Shown here: positions 16,483 through 25,042 of the stretch, one piece after another
Layout: every line of letters begins with the position of its first letter
Position numbering within the stretch: position 1 is the stretch's first letter
From: Streptomyces sp. CB00455
Lineage (GTDB): Bacteria > Actinomycetota > Actinomycetes > Streptomycetales > Streptomycetaceae
Assembly (NCBI RefSeq): GCF_001905445.1
Contig: NZ_LIVQ01000005.1
Location: forward strand, 186,001-250,000
Length of the DNA: 64,000 nt
Reading direction: 5' to 3'
Translations under genes and position numbers: made by a program
The notes under the pieces: generated by a model
What the model was told of the DNA's origin: nothing
Database searches by the model: none
What the model saw: only the letters and a program-made list of their open reading frames with translations

Positions 16483-16722
16483 ATGACGCGTGTCCTGAAG
16501 AGTGCCGGGCTGGCCCTCGCCGTCGGCATCGCGCTCGTCAGCGGCGCCTGCGCCGCCTCGGCCGACTCCGTCGCCGAAGGTGTCGCCGTCGGCTCCCCCG
16601 GCGTCCTTTCGGGGAACGTGGTCCAGGTCCCGGTCCACGTGCCGGTCAACCTCTGCGGCAACTCCGTCAATGTCATCGGGCTGCTCAACCCGGCCGCCGG
16701 CAACGCCTGCGTCAACGCCTGA
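16483..16722 (+). CDS. Short chaplin (hydrophobic aerial-surface protein)
   Basis: 79 residues from ATG 16483 with GAGGAGAG upstream. A signal peptide (SAGLALAVGIALVSGACAASA) is followed by one chaplin domain: GSPGVLSGNVVQVPVHVPVN, LCGNSVNVIGLLNP, GNACVNA, with the two conserved Cys. Short chaplins (ChpD-H type) are secreted, self-assemble into amyloid fibres and lower surface tension so that aerial hyphae can emerge. The 3' end overlaps the antisense gene by 11 bases. Confidence 0.93.
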   Translation: MTRVLKSAGLALAVGIALVSGACAASADSVAEGVAVGSPGVLSGNVVQVPVHVPVNLCGNSVNVIGLLNPAAGNACVNA

Positions 16723-17770
16723 CGGACCGTCCTGGCCCTCCGACGTGGCGTCGTGCTCCGCGCGGCGCCACGGCGTCCTTTCCGGGTTCCGCCTGCCCGG
16801 GGGCACGGTCCGGGTGGGCGCGGGAGTCTCCCCGGGGCCGGTCCCGGTCCGCCTCCGCCCGCAGCAGCCGGCCGAGGTGGTCCGCGGCGTCCCGGGTGCG
16901 GCGCGGCACGCGGTGGCCGTGCCCGACGAGCCGGACCGCCCCGGCCATCGCGCGCAGCGCGCGTACGGAACCCACGGTCGGTACGACGCCGATCAGGGCC
17001 GAGACGACCGTGTCGGTCTCGTGCCAGTCGCCGGCCCGCGCCAGCACCCGGGCCAGTTCTGCGGCGAACAGCACGCGGTAGGCAGGTCCGTCCCCCTCGG
17101 CGTGCGCCGCCCGGTGGAGGAGCTCGGCAGCCGTTTCCCGCTCGTGCAGGGCGGCCAGGGCCAGTCCGTGGTGGCCGTCCAGTTCCTGCCGGTCGAACCA
17201 CCAGGCCCAGGCCGGGTCCCGGCTCGTGGGTGCGTCGGTCAGCAACTCGGCCGCGGTGTGCAAGGCCCGCAGGGCCTGGGGGCCGCGCCCCATGCGGGCG
17301 AGGGCGCGCCCGGCCCGCACCTGGAAGATCGCCGTGACGCGGCCCGGGAGGCCGGTGCGGGACAGGACGCGGGAGGCGATCCGCAGCGAGTGCGCGGGCC
17401 GGCCGAGGTGTTCCTCCTGCATGCTCCGCACGGCCAGGACCAGGGGTTCGACGGCGGCGGGGCCGTCCGGGCCGCCGCGGGCCAGGTCCAGGGCGCGGCG
17501 GCTCAGACGCTGTGAGACGTCGTGCCGTTCGGCGTCGAAGGTGATCCAGGCGGCGACCTGGAACAGCTCGGCGAGCGCGGCCCGGCGCGTGGGGTCCCCT
17601 GTCTCCGCCGCATCGCCCGGACGGGGGCCCGGGCCGATGCCCGGCCCGGGCCCGGCCCTGCGGACGGCGTCGAGCGCCGCTCCCACCGCCCACCGGGCCC
17701 CGGCGCTCACGTCGAGCGCGACGAGCCGCCCGGTGAGTTCCGCCGCCTCGTCCGCCGACAGTTCCGACAC
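16712..17770 (-). CDS. TPR-like regulatory protein without DNA-binding domain
   Basis: 352 residues from GTG 17770, with AGGGAGGT 6 bases upstream supporting this start. The body is all-helical with repeat-like segments (RRALDLARGG, AWAWWFDRQELDGHHGLALAAL, VLFAAELARVLARAGDWHETD), resembling the C-terminal TPR part of large Streptomyces regulators. The N-terminal helix-turn-helix usual in those proteins is missing. The last 45 residues are Arg/Pro/Gly-rich and may be read-through into non-conserved sequence. The exact function is not recognised. Confidence 0.7.
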   Translation of the reverse strand: MSELSADEAAELTGRLVALDVSAGARWAVGAALDAVRRAGPGPGIGPGPRPGDAAETGDPTRRAALAELFQVAAWITFDAERHDVSQRLSRRALDLARGGPDGPAAVEPLVLAVRSMQEEHLGRPAHSLRIASRVLSRTGLPGRVTAIFQVRAGRALARMGRGPQALRALHTAAELLTDAPTSRDPAWAWWFDRQELDGHHGLALAALHERETAAELLHRAAHAEGDGPAYRVLFAAELARVLARAGDWHETDTVVSALIGVVPTVGSVRALRAMAGAVRLVGHGHRVPRRTRDAADHLGRLLRAEADRDRPRGDSRAHPDRAPGQAEPGKDAVAPRGARRHVGGPGRSVRR

Positions 17771-17897
17771 GTCCGGACCTCCCTGTGCTCGAACGCCACG
17801 TGGACCTCGTTACCCACCCGCGCGACCCGCCACCCCGGACGATCCATCACCCCGGACGATCGATCACCTCTGGCGACCTGCCGCCCCGGCCTTCGCG

Positions 17898-18605
17898 TCA
17901 GGGAGCGGCCGGCACGTCCGCGCCGCACTCCGGATGCCCCCACCGCTTGCCGTTCTTGCTGATCAACTCGCCGGCCGCGTACGGCTTTCCGCACGGGCAG
18001 GTGCCGGGGAACTTCGCCTTGATCGGCCTGGGTCCGCCACCCGAGGAGGCGCTGCCCACGGTCTTCCGCTTCGCCGCGCCCGTCTTCTGCCGCGAGGGCC
18101 CGCTGCGGACCGGGGCGGGGTCCGGCAGGTCCCGGTCGCCGAGGGCGGTGCCCGCGGCCTGCTGGGTGAGGGCCGCGTCGCCGGCGGCCTGGTCGGCGAT
18201 CGCGTTCAGGTGGTCGCCGTCCTCGCGGTGTGCCGGGACGTAACGGAACGTCACGTCGCGCTCGGCGAGCAACAGGTCGATCCGCTCGACCAGTTCGCGG
18301 TTGGCGACGGGCTGGCCCGAGGAGGTCTTCCAGCCGTTGCGCTTCCAGCCCGGGAGCCACTGCGTCACGGCCTTCATGGCGTACTGGGAGTCCATCCGCA
18401 CCTCCACCCGGGTTCCGGGGGCCACGGCCTCCAGGAGCCGCTGGAGGGCCGTCAGTTCCCCGACGTTGTTCGTGGCCCGCCCGAGCGGGCCGGCCTCCCA
18501 GCGCTCGGGCCGCCCCTCGGCGTCGGCGATGACCCAGCCCCAGCCGGCCGGGCCCGGATTCCCCTTGGCCGCTCCGTCACAGGCGGCGATGATGCGATCA
18601 GACAT
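17898..18605 (-). CDS. rnhA: Ribonuclease HI with C-terminal extension
   Basis: 235 residues from ATG 18605. The RNase H fold (about residues 1-140) shows the catalytic Asp in AACDGAAKGNPGP, Glu in NNVGELTAL, Asp in RMDSQYAM and Asp in AIADQAAGD; it cleaves RNA in RNA-DNA hybrids. The extra C-terminal part ends in CPCGKPYAAGELISKNGKRW with HPEC, a small probable zinc ribbon. The region just upstream carries a 33-base tandem repeat. Confidence 0.92.
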   Translation of the reverse strand: MSDRIIAACDGAAKGNPGPAGWGWVIADAEGRPERWEAGPLGRATNNVGELTALQRLLEAVAPGTRVEVRMDSQYAMKAVTQWLPGWKRNGWKTSSGQPVANRELVERIDLLLAERDVTFRYVPAHREDGDHLNAIADQAAGDAALTQQAAGTALGDRDLPDPAPVRSGPSRQKTGAAKRKTVGSASSGGGPRPIKAKFPGTCPCGKPYAAGELISKNGKRWGHPECGADVPAAP

Positions 18606-18642
18606 CCCCCGATCATGCCGCACTCGGGGGCGGCCCAGCCCC

Positions 18643-18708
18643 ACGAGTGGCGCCCAGAGGTTGCCGGAGCGTGACACGAGTGATGCCCAGAGGTAGCCGG
18701 AGCGTGAC
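18643..18708. repeat. 33-bp tandem repeat in divergent promoter region
   Basis: Units 18643-18675 and 18676-18708 agree at 30 of 33 positions (core GCCCAGAGGTNGCCGGAGCG). They occupy the short region between the rnhA start and the acyltransferase start. Similar direct repeats can be regulator sites or slipped-strand duplications. Confidence 0.8.
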
Positions 18709-18774
18709 CGGGACAGTTCCGCTGACCTGACGGCGATCACCGGACCGCCGCACGCACGAGACGGCGGTCGAGGA

Positions 18775-20043
18775 ATGGACGGACACACCTCCCTCGGCGG
18801 GCCGCGGCCGGGCGGCCGCGGCCCGGGCACGGACTCGGCTCCGGCCCGGGACCCGGAGCCGTGCGCCCACCCGGCCCCGGCCCCGGGTGCGTCCGATGGT
18901 CCCGCCGCGCCTCCGGGTGTCCGCCTGGTCGCCCTCGACGGCGTGCGGATCCTCGCCGCCCTCGCCGTGGTCGGCTACCACTACGTGGTCCTGGAGAGCG
19001 CCTGGGGCGGACCGACCACCGCGGTCTTCCCGACCGCCCACCGGTTCGCCGTCTACGGCTGGCTCGGCGTCGAAATATTCTTCCTGGTCAGCGGTTTCGT
19101 CATCTGCATGAGCGCCTGGGGACGCAGCGTGGGGGACTTCGCGCTGTCCCGGGTGTCCCGGCTGTTCCCCGCCTACTGGACGGCCGTCGCGTTCACCTCG
19201 CTCGTGCTGTTCACCTGGCCCGAGATCAGGCACCTGAACGCGTTCAGCGACGTCGTGGTGAACCTCTCGATGCTCCAGGGCGGCCTGGGGGTGCCCCACG
19301 TCGACGACGCGTACTGGACCCTCTTCGCCGAGCTCAAGTTCTACGTGCTCTTCTCGGTCGTGGTGCTGCGCGGCGTGACCTACCGCAACTGCGTGATCTT
19401 CTGCGGTCTGTGGACCCTCGCCGGCATCGTCGCGCCCACCGGCGACAGCGGCGTGCTGTCGTTCTTCGCGGTGCCCGCCCTCTCCCCCTACTTCATCGCC
19501 GGCATCGCCTTCCACCTCATGCGCCGCTTCCGCCCGAACGCCGTCCTGTGGGCCCTCGTAGGCGTCCAGTTCCTGCTCGCCCAGCACTACGTGCACGCCC
19601 GCATGATCTCCAGTCTCGGCCGGAGCGTCACCGACCGGACGCCCGCGTGGCCCGCCCACCTGGTCATCACCCTCGGGTTCCTGGCCATGGCGGCCATCGC
19701 GCTCGGCGCCCTCGACGGCATCCAGTGGCGCTGGCTCCCGCACGCGGGTGCGGTCACCTATCCGCTCTACCTGATCCACATGATGGCCGGGCTCACGCTC
19801 ATCCATCACTTCCGCCGGATGGTGGCGCCCGTCCCGCTGGTTCTGGGGGTGACGGCGGGCATCGTGACCCTGGCCTGGATCATCCACCGCGCGATCGAGC
19901 GGCCGCTGAGCCGGGTCCTGCGCGAAAGCCTGCGCCGGGGGCTGCGGGACATCCGGTCGCACACCGCCGTCCGTCCGCCCCTCGGCCGGCTCCCCGCGCA
20001 GGCTTCGGCACCCGAAGCGGAACGCATTCCCTCCGTCCGCTAG
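18775..20043 (+). CDS. Membrane acyltransferase, acyltransferase 3 family
   Basis: 422 residues from ATG 18775. After a Pro/Gly-rich cytosolic leader of about 50 residues the family signature RLVALDGVRILAALAVVGYHY appears, then many membrane spans and GWLGVEIFFLVSGFVI. Members transfer acyl (often acetyl) groups to sugars, antibiotics or cell-wall glycans, with a conserved His (the GYHY region) proposed as catalytic. The target is not deducible from the neighbours. Confidence 0.9.
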   Translation: MDGHTSLGGPRPGGRGPGTDSAPARDPEPCAHPAPAPGASDGPAAPPGVRLVALDGVRILAALAVVGYHYVVLESAWGGPTTAVFPTAHRFAVYGWLGVEIFFLVSGFVICMSAWGRSVGDFALSRVSRLFPAYWTAVAFTSLVLFTWPEIRHLNAFSDVVVNLSMLQGGLGVPHVDDAYWTLFAELKFYVLFSVVVLRGVTYRNCVIFCGLWTLAGIVAPTGDSGVLSFFAVPALSPYFIAGIAFHLMRRFRPNAVLWALVGVQFLLAQHYVHARMISSLGRSVTDRTPAWPAHLVITLGFLAMAAIALGALDGIQWRWLPHAGAVTYPLYLIHMMAGLTLIHHFRRMVAPVPLVLGVTAGIVTLAWIIHRAIERPLSRVLRESLRRGLRDIRSHTAVRPPLGRLPAQASAPEAERIPSVR

Positions 20044-20098
20044 GGCCGGTTCCACCAGGGAAGAAGACCGGCCGGAGGAACGGACCGGAGCCGCGCGC

Positions 20099-20302
20099 AT
20101 GAAGCGGGCCCGATCGGTCAAAGATGCTGTGGTGCACGAAGATCCGGACCTGTTGATCGACGACATCGCCGCCGCAGTCCGCGCGGGCGACGACCACCGC
20201 ATCCGCCTCCTCGTCGAGCGGCTGAAGGAGATCGCGGACATACCCGTCCTGATGCGGCTGCGCCGGCGGCTCTACGACGCGGCGCCCCTGCACAGCCGTT
20301 GA
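20099..20302 (+). CDS. Small conserved-looking protein, unknown function
   Basis: 67 residues: charged, helical, with VHEDPDLLIDDIAAAVRAGDD and LVERLKEIADIPVLMRLRRRLYD. G+C-rich third positions and the amphipathic pattern suggest a real cytosolic protein. A GGAGG lies well upstream; nearer the ATG only CGGAG is seen. No function can be given. Confidence 0.6.
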   Translation: MKRARSVKDAVVHEDPDLLIDDIAAAVRAGDDHRIRLLVERLKEIADIPVLMRLRRRLYDAAPLHSR

Positions 20303-20374
20303 GCGTCCCGGCCGGGCAGCCGCGGGCGGCGAGCCCTGCGCGGCGTCCGCCTGCGCCGGTGCGGGCGGCGAGCC

Positions 20375-21034
20375 CTACGCGGGGTGGCCGTCCGCGCCGG
20401 TGCGGACGGACTGCCCGGAGAACCTGCTGAGGAAGGCGTCGTACCAGCCGTCGGGCCGCCGGGTCAGGACGGCTCCGTCCTGCCAGACGCCGTCCCCGGC
20501 CCACCACGGGCTGCCGTACGGAGCGCCCTGGTTCAGGTGGACGTTGCGCAGGCCGAGGCCCTGGTCGAGCGGCTCGCCGAAGACGAGGACCGGCCGGCCG
20601 GGGACGAGGACGCCCTCCAGAGCCTGCGCCGCCTCCGGGCCCGGTCCCGACACCCACGGCCGGGGCGGGTTCAGCCGGGCCGCGAGACCCTCCAGCCAGG
20701 CGGGCGGCCGGCGGCCGAAGAGGCGCCCGGACCGGTCCGCGAGGGCCGGGTGCCGCAGGTGGTCGATCGCGCCCGATCCCGGACTCGTCGAGAGGTCGTG
20801 GTAGCCGGGAGGCAAAGCGCTCGCCGGTTCGAGGACCGAGGCGGCCAGCCTGAGCACTTTCCACTGGACGGCGGTGCCGGACCGATCGCCGTCCACGTCG
20901 ACGGCGCACCGGTAGCGCCCGGCCGGCGCGTCGACTTCGAGGACGACCCGGAGCCGGCCGCCCCGGGCGTCGGGCTCTTCACGGACATGGTGGTGCAGCG
21001 TCCCCGCGAGCACCCCGTAGGCATTGAGCGGCAT
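20375..21034 (-). CDS. DUF2278 family protein (YukJ-like)
   Basis: 219 residues. The beginning MPLNAYGVLAGTLHHHVRE and the late block GLGLRNVHLNQGAPYGSPWWAGDGVWQDGA match the DUF2278/YukJ family, a widespread soluble family of unknown role. It stands alone on the minus strand between unrelated genes. Confidence 0.85.
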   Translation of the reverse strand: MPLNAYGVLAGTLHHHVREEPDARGGRLRVVLEVDAPAGRYRCAVDVDGDRSGTAVQWKVLRLAASVLEPASALPPGYHDLSTSPGSGAIDHLRHPALADRSGRLFGRRPPAWLEGLAARLNPPRPWVSGPGPEAAQALEGVLVPGRPVLVFGEPLDQGLGLRNVHLNQGAPYGSPWWAGDGVWQDGAVLTRRPDGWYDAFLSRFSGQSVRTGADGHPA

Positions 21035-21257
21035 GCGGCCCAGTCAAGCACCCGGCAGGAGGGACGGCGCGCCGCCCCCAGTCCGCGTCTGGAGGCGTGT
21101 GCGCCGAAGGCTGCCCGGATCCCGGCAGAGGGCCCGCACCACGACGGCCACCTGCGAGAACGATGACGGCTGCGCGCATCGGAGCGAGCGGAAATATGAT
21201 GACATGAACCTTCGCGCAGGGAAGCAGAGGCGGGATGGACCTAGCTCGGAGCGGTGC

Positions 21258-22085
21258 ATGAGCCCTCGCCGTGTGGCGCGGGCGGCGAGCGCCGACCTGC
21301 TGTCCACACTGGACCGCCTCACCGCGCAGGCGCGTGAGGGGGCGCAGCTGCACCACGCCCGGGTGGAGCTGGCCGAGGCGCTCCAGCGCGCGATGCTCCC
21401 CGCCACCCTGCCCGTCGCGCCGGGCCTGCGGACGGCCGCCCGGTACGCGCCCGCCCGGCACGGCCTGGACATCGGCGGGGACTGGTACGACGGCTTCGGG
21501 CTGCCGCAGGGCGCGCTGGCCTTCTCCATCGGCGACGTACAGGGCCACGACGTGGATGCGGCCGCCTTCATGGGGCAGGTGCGGATCGCGCTGCGGGCCG
21601 TGGCCGCCGTCGTCGTCGATCCCCGCGAGGTACTGAGCCGGGCCAACGACGTGCTCCTGTCCATGGACGCCGACCTCTTCGCGACCTGCACCCTGCTCCG
21701 CTTCGATCCCGCGACCCGGGTGCTCGAAAGCGTCCGGGCGGGCCACGTTCCGGCGGTCTGGGCCACCGTCGACGGCGACTACGGCATAGCCGAGCACGAG
21801 GGCGGGATGCCCCTGGGCGTGCAGCCGGGGGCGCGGTACGCGGTGACCCGGCGGCGGCTGGCGGAGGCGGGGTCCATCGTGCTGCTCACCGACGGCGTCG
21901 TCGAGGGGCCGTCCTTCCCGATCGAGGTGGGGCTGGAGCGCGTGGCCCGGGTCGTCAGGGAGGCGGCGGACGCGGAGCCCGACGAGATCGCCGCCGCGGT
22001 GATGAAGGTGGCGGATTCCACCGGCCACGCCGACGACGCCGCCGTACTGGTCCTCAGCCACGACGGCGGCGGACCCCCGGGCTGA
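21258..22085 (+). CDS. PP2C-type serine phosphatase, SpoIIE family
   Basis: 275 residues from ATG 21258 (GGAG 6 bases upstream; an in-frame ATG at 21204 is an alternative). After a helical linker (ARVELAEALQRAMLP) come the metal-binding motifs DIGGDWYDGF, GDVQGHD, LTDGVVEG and GHADDAAVLVL. SpoIIE-type phosphatases usually dephosphorylate anti-anti-sigma factors. The MASE1 membrane gene follows after 31 bases. Confidence 0.92.
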   Translation: MSPRRVARAASADLLSTLDRLTAQAREGAQLHHARVELAEALQRAMLPATLPVAPGLRTAARYAPARHGLDIGGDWYDGFGLPQGALAFSIGDVQGHDVDAAAFMGQVRIALRAVAAVVVDPREVLSRANDVLLSMDADLFATCTLLRFDPATRVLESVRAGHVPAVWATVDGDYGIAEHEGGMPLGVQPGARYAVTRRRLAEAGSIVLLTDGVVEGPSFPIEVGLERVARVVREAADAEPDEIAAAVMKVADSTGHADDAAVLVLSHDGGGPPG

Positions 22086-22116
22086 CCGGCCCGAGCAGCA
22101 AGGCGCCCCCTACCGC

Positions 22117-23112
22117 GTGTCACGCCCAGCCCGCGGACAGGCGCTGTTGTCTGATGACGTGGTGCGCATCGAGGAATGGCGACGACTCCCCGCGGCTGTC
22201 CTCCCGGTCCTCGGCGTCGCCGCCGCCTACTACGTCGCCGGGCGGCTCGGCCTGCTCCAGCGGGTGGTGCTCGACGGCGCGGTGGTCACCGCACTCTGGG
22301 CCCCCACGGGCATCGCCCTCGCCGCCCTGCTCTGGAGGGGTCCGCGGGTGTGGCCGGGGATCGCGCTCGGCACCTACCTCACCATCGAGCGGATCGCTTC
22401 CTTCCACCCCGCCGACGTCGGGATCCTCGCCGGCAACACGCTCGCGCCGCTGTGCGCGTACGTGCTGCTCGGACGGGCGGGTTTCCGGGTGGAGCTGGAC
22501 CGGCTGCGGGACGGGGTGGCGCTGGTCTTCCTGGGCGGGCTGATCCCGATGCTGATCAGCGCGACCCTCGGCACCTGGACGCTGGTGGCCACCGGCAATC
22601 TGGCGCTGAGCAGGTTCTGGCCCGTGTGGACGGCCTGGTGGGCGGGGGACGCGATGGGGGTACTGGTGGTGACCCCGCTGCTGCTGACCCTGCGCAGGGC
22701 CCGGATCCCGCGGGACGGCTACCGGGTGGTCGAGGCGACGGCGCTCCTGGTCACGGCCGTCACCGTGAGCCTCGTGGCGACCCGCAGCTCCCTGTCGCTG
22801 CTCTTCCTCGTCTTCACCGTGCTCGTCTGGGCCGCGGTGCGCTTCCAGCTCGCCGGGAGCGCGCCCTGCGCCCTGCTCGTCTCCGTGCTCGCGGTCCTGG
22901 CGGCGACCGACCACGCGGGCCCCTTCGCCGATCACACCCTCCTGGAGGTCATGGTCACCCTGCAGCTGCTCAACGGGGCCGCCGCCCTGACCGGGCTGCT
23001 GCTGGCCGCGCTCGTCACCGAGCAGAACGACGTCCGGCTGCGGATCGAGCGGATCTGCGAGGACCTCGCCGAGGTGGTGGAGCAGCTGGGCCCCACGAAA
23101 CCGGAGCACTAG
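22117..23112 (+). CDS. MASE1 membrane sensor protein without output domain
   Basis: 331 residues from GTG 22117 (alternative GTG starts near 22159). Eight or so membrane spans with LWAPTGIALAALLWRGPRVWPGIALG and VWTAWWAGDAMGVLVVTPLLL mark the MASE1 sensory domain, normally fused to kinases, cyclases or SpoIIE phosphatases. Here only a short cytosolic tail (about 30 residues, RIERICEDLAEVVEQL) follows. Its pairing with the phosphatase gene upstream suggests a two-protein version of the fused sensor-phosphatase. Confidence 0.85.
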   Translation: MSRPARGQALLSDDVVRIEEWRRLPAAVLPVLGVAAAYYVAGRLGLLQRVVLDGAVVTALWAPTGIALAALLWRGPRVWPGIALGTYLTIERIASFHPADVGILAGNTLAPLCAYVLLGRAGFRVELDRLRDGVALVFLGGLIPMLISATLGTWTLVATGNLALSRFWPVWTAWWAGDAMGVLVVTPLLLTLRRARIPRDGYRVVEATALLVTAVTVSLVATRSSLSLLFLVFTVLVWAAVRFQLAGSAPCALLVSVLAVLAATDHAGPFADHTLLEVMVTLQLLNGAAALTGLLLAALVTEQNDVRLRIERICEDLAEVVEQLGPTKPEH

Positions 23113-23293
23113 TGCGGTCACAGCACCAAGGCGCCGCCGGACGAACGGTCCGGGCTGCGCGCTCCCCGCGCCCGTGCCACCCTGATCGCAGTACCCGTCA
23201 CACCTCTCGGGGAGCAGGGCCGGAGGCGAGAAGACGCGCAGGAGCACGAGCGCCGGACGGCGCCGTGCGAGCCGGGGGCGAACGGGGCGTGCC

Positions 23294-24946
23294 ATGGTGC
23301 GAGGCAGGAAGTCCGGATCTTCGCGGCGCCGCGCGGCAGGGGCGTTCTGCGCCCTGCTGCTCGTGGCCCTCACCACGGGCACGGCGGCCGGATCGGCGCC
23401 CCCTCCCCCTCCCACCCCCACACCGCGCCCGACCTCCCCGGCCGACAGCGGTGCGGACGGGCTGGATCCCCGGATCCTGAAGATCATGCGCAAACCGGAC
23501 TACCGCAACGCCCAATGGGGCTTCCTGCAGAGCGGTCCGGGCGGCGGGCCGGTGGTCCACAGCCGGTTCGCCGACCAGTTCTTCCTCCCGGGCTCGACGG
23601 CCAAACTGTTCAGCGTGTCCGGGACGTGGGCCACCCTCGGCGGGGACCACCGCTTCACGACCCCGCTCTATGCGGTCGGCGAGCGGCGCGGAGCCACCCT
23701 GTCGGGCGACCTCGACCTCGTCGCGCAGGGAGACCTGACCATGGGCGGCAGGACCCGCCCCGACGGCACCGTCGCGTTCACCGACCTCGATCACACCTAC
23801 GCCAACGACTTCCCCGGCGCCACCCTCACCCCGGAGAACCCACTGGCCGGCATCGACCGGATCGCGCAGCAGGTACGGCGGGCCGGCATCACCCGCGTCG
23901 AAGGGGACGTGATCGTCGACGACCGGCTCTTCCTCCCCGAACCCGTCTTCCAGCCCACCCCGGACCCGCTGATCATCAACGACAACCTGATCGACCTGCT
24001 GACCACCCCCGCAGACCGCCCCGGCGAGGCGGCCCGGCTGGACTGGCGGCCGAAGGTCGCCCCGTACTCCGTCACCTCGACGGTCAAGACCGTGGCGGCG
24101 GGAAAGCCGACCGACATCCAGGTGACGACCTCCGCGGGCGGCACCCGGATCCAGCTGTCCGGCACGATCCCGGCAGGCGGTAAGCCGCTGCTGCGCGTTG
24201 CCGGCGTCGGCGACCCGGCGGCGTTCGGCCGCACCGCGCTGATCGAGGCACTGGGACGGGCCGGGGTGGAGGTCACGGCGAAGGCGACGGGCCCCAACCC
24301 GGCCGGCCGGCTGCCCGGCACGTACGAGGGGCGCCCGCGCGTGGCGGCGTACGTCTCCCCGCCCTACGCCGACTACGCCAAGCTCATCCTCAAGGTCAGC
24401 CACAATCTGGGCGCCAACCTCGGTGTGTGCCTGATGGCCGTCTCGGCGGGCGGCAGGAACTGCATGGGCGGCTTCCCGGTGCTGGCCCGCTTCCTGGAGC
24501 GCGCGGGCGTCGACAGCGAGCAGGTGCAGCTGCTGGACGGCCGGGGCGGCAACCCCGTCGACCGGGCCACGCCGCGAGCGGAGGTCCAGATGCTGACGTA
24601 CTGGCAGCGCACGCCCGAGGCGAGGCGCTTCCGGGAGTCGCTGCCCGTCCTCGGCGTCGACGGCCTGCTGGCGGACAACTGCCGCGACTGCCCGGCGCGG
24701 GGGAAGGTGTTCGCGAAGACCGGCGCCGTCGTCGGACTGGACGCGCTGGGCGCCCGCCTGGCCGTGGGCGCCATCACGATCGCCGGCTATCTGGACAAGG
24801 GCGGCGGCCGCTTCGACACCTTCTACGCCGGTGTGAACGGTGCTTCCACCCCGACGACGGATCCCGCGGGCGTCCTGACCATCGCCGACGACCTCGCGAT
24901 GATCGCCGCCTACCTCCAGGAGGACCCGGCGCGGCCGGCGCGGTGA
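23294..24946 (+). CDS. dacB: D-alanyl-D-alanine carboxypeptidase/endopeptidase, PBP4 (S13) type
   Basis: 550 residues from ATG 23294. A signal peptide and a Pro/Thr-rich linker precede the three penicillin-binding motifs: SxxK in LPGSTAKLF, SxN in KVSHNLGANL, and KTG in FAKTGAVVG. This identifies a class C, PBP4-like extracytoplasmic enzyme that trims or cleaves peptidoglycan cross-links. It is monocistronic by appearance. Confidence 0.94.
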   Translation: MVRGRKSGSSRRRAAGAFCALLLVALTTGTAAGSAPPPPPTPTPRPTSPADSGADGLDPRILKIMRKPDYRNAQWGFLQSGPGGGPVVHSRFADQFFLPGSTAKLFSVSGTWATLGGDHRFTTPLYAVGERRGATLSGDLDLVAQGDLTMGGRTRPDGTVAFTDLDHTYANDFPGATLTPENPLAGIDRIAQQVRRAGITRVEGDVIVDDRLFLPEPVFQPTPDPLIINDNLIDLLTTPADRPGEAARLDWRPKVAPYSVTSTVKTVAAGKPTDIQVTTSAGGTRIQLSGTIPAGGKPLLRVAGVGDPAAFGRTALIEALGRAGVEVTAKATGPNPAGRLPGTYEGRPRVAAYVSPPYADYAKLILKVSHNLGANLGVCLMAVSAGGRNCMGGFPVLARFLERAGVDSEQVQLLDGRGGNPVDRATPRAEVQMLTYWQRTPEARRFRESLPVLGVDGLLADNCRDCPARGKVFAKTGAVVGLDALGARLAVGAITIAGYLDKGGGRFDTFYAGVNGASTPTTDPAGVLTIADDLAMIAAYLQEDPARPAR

Positions 24947-25042
24947 TGCGGCCGCCGCGACGGCCGCCGCGACGGCCGCCTGCCGAGCACTCTCACGCGT
25001 CTTCAGCGCTCTCCCGAGCGGTTCTTCAGCGCTCTCCCGAGG

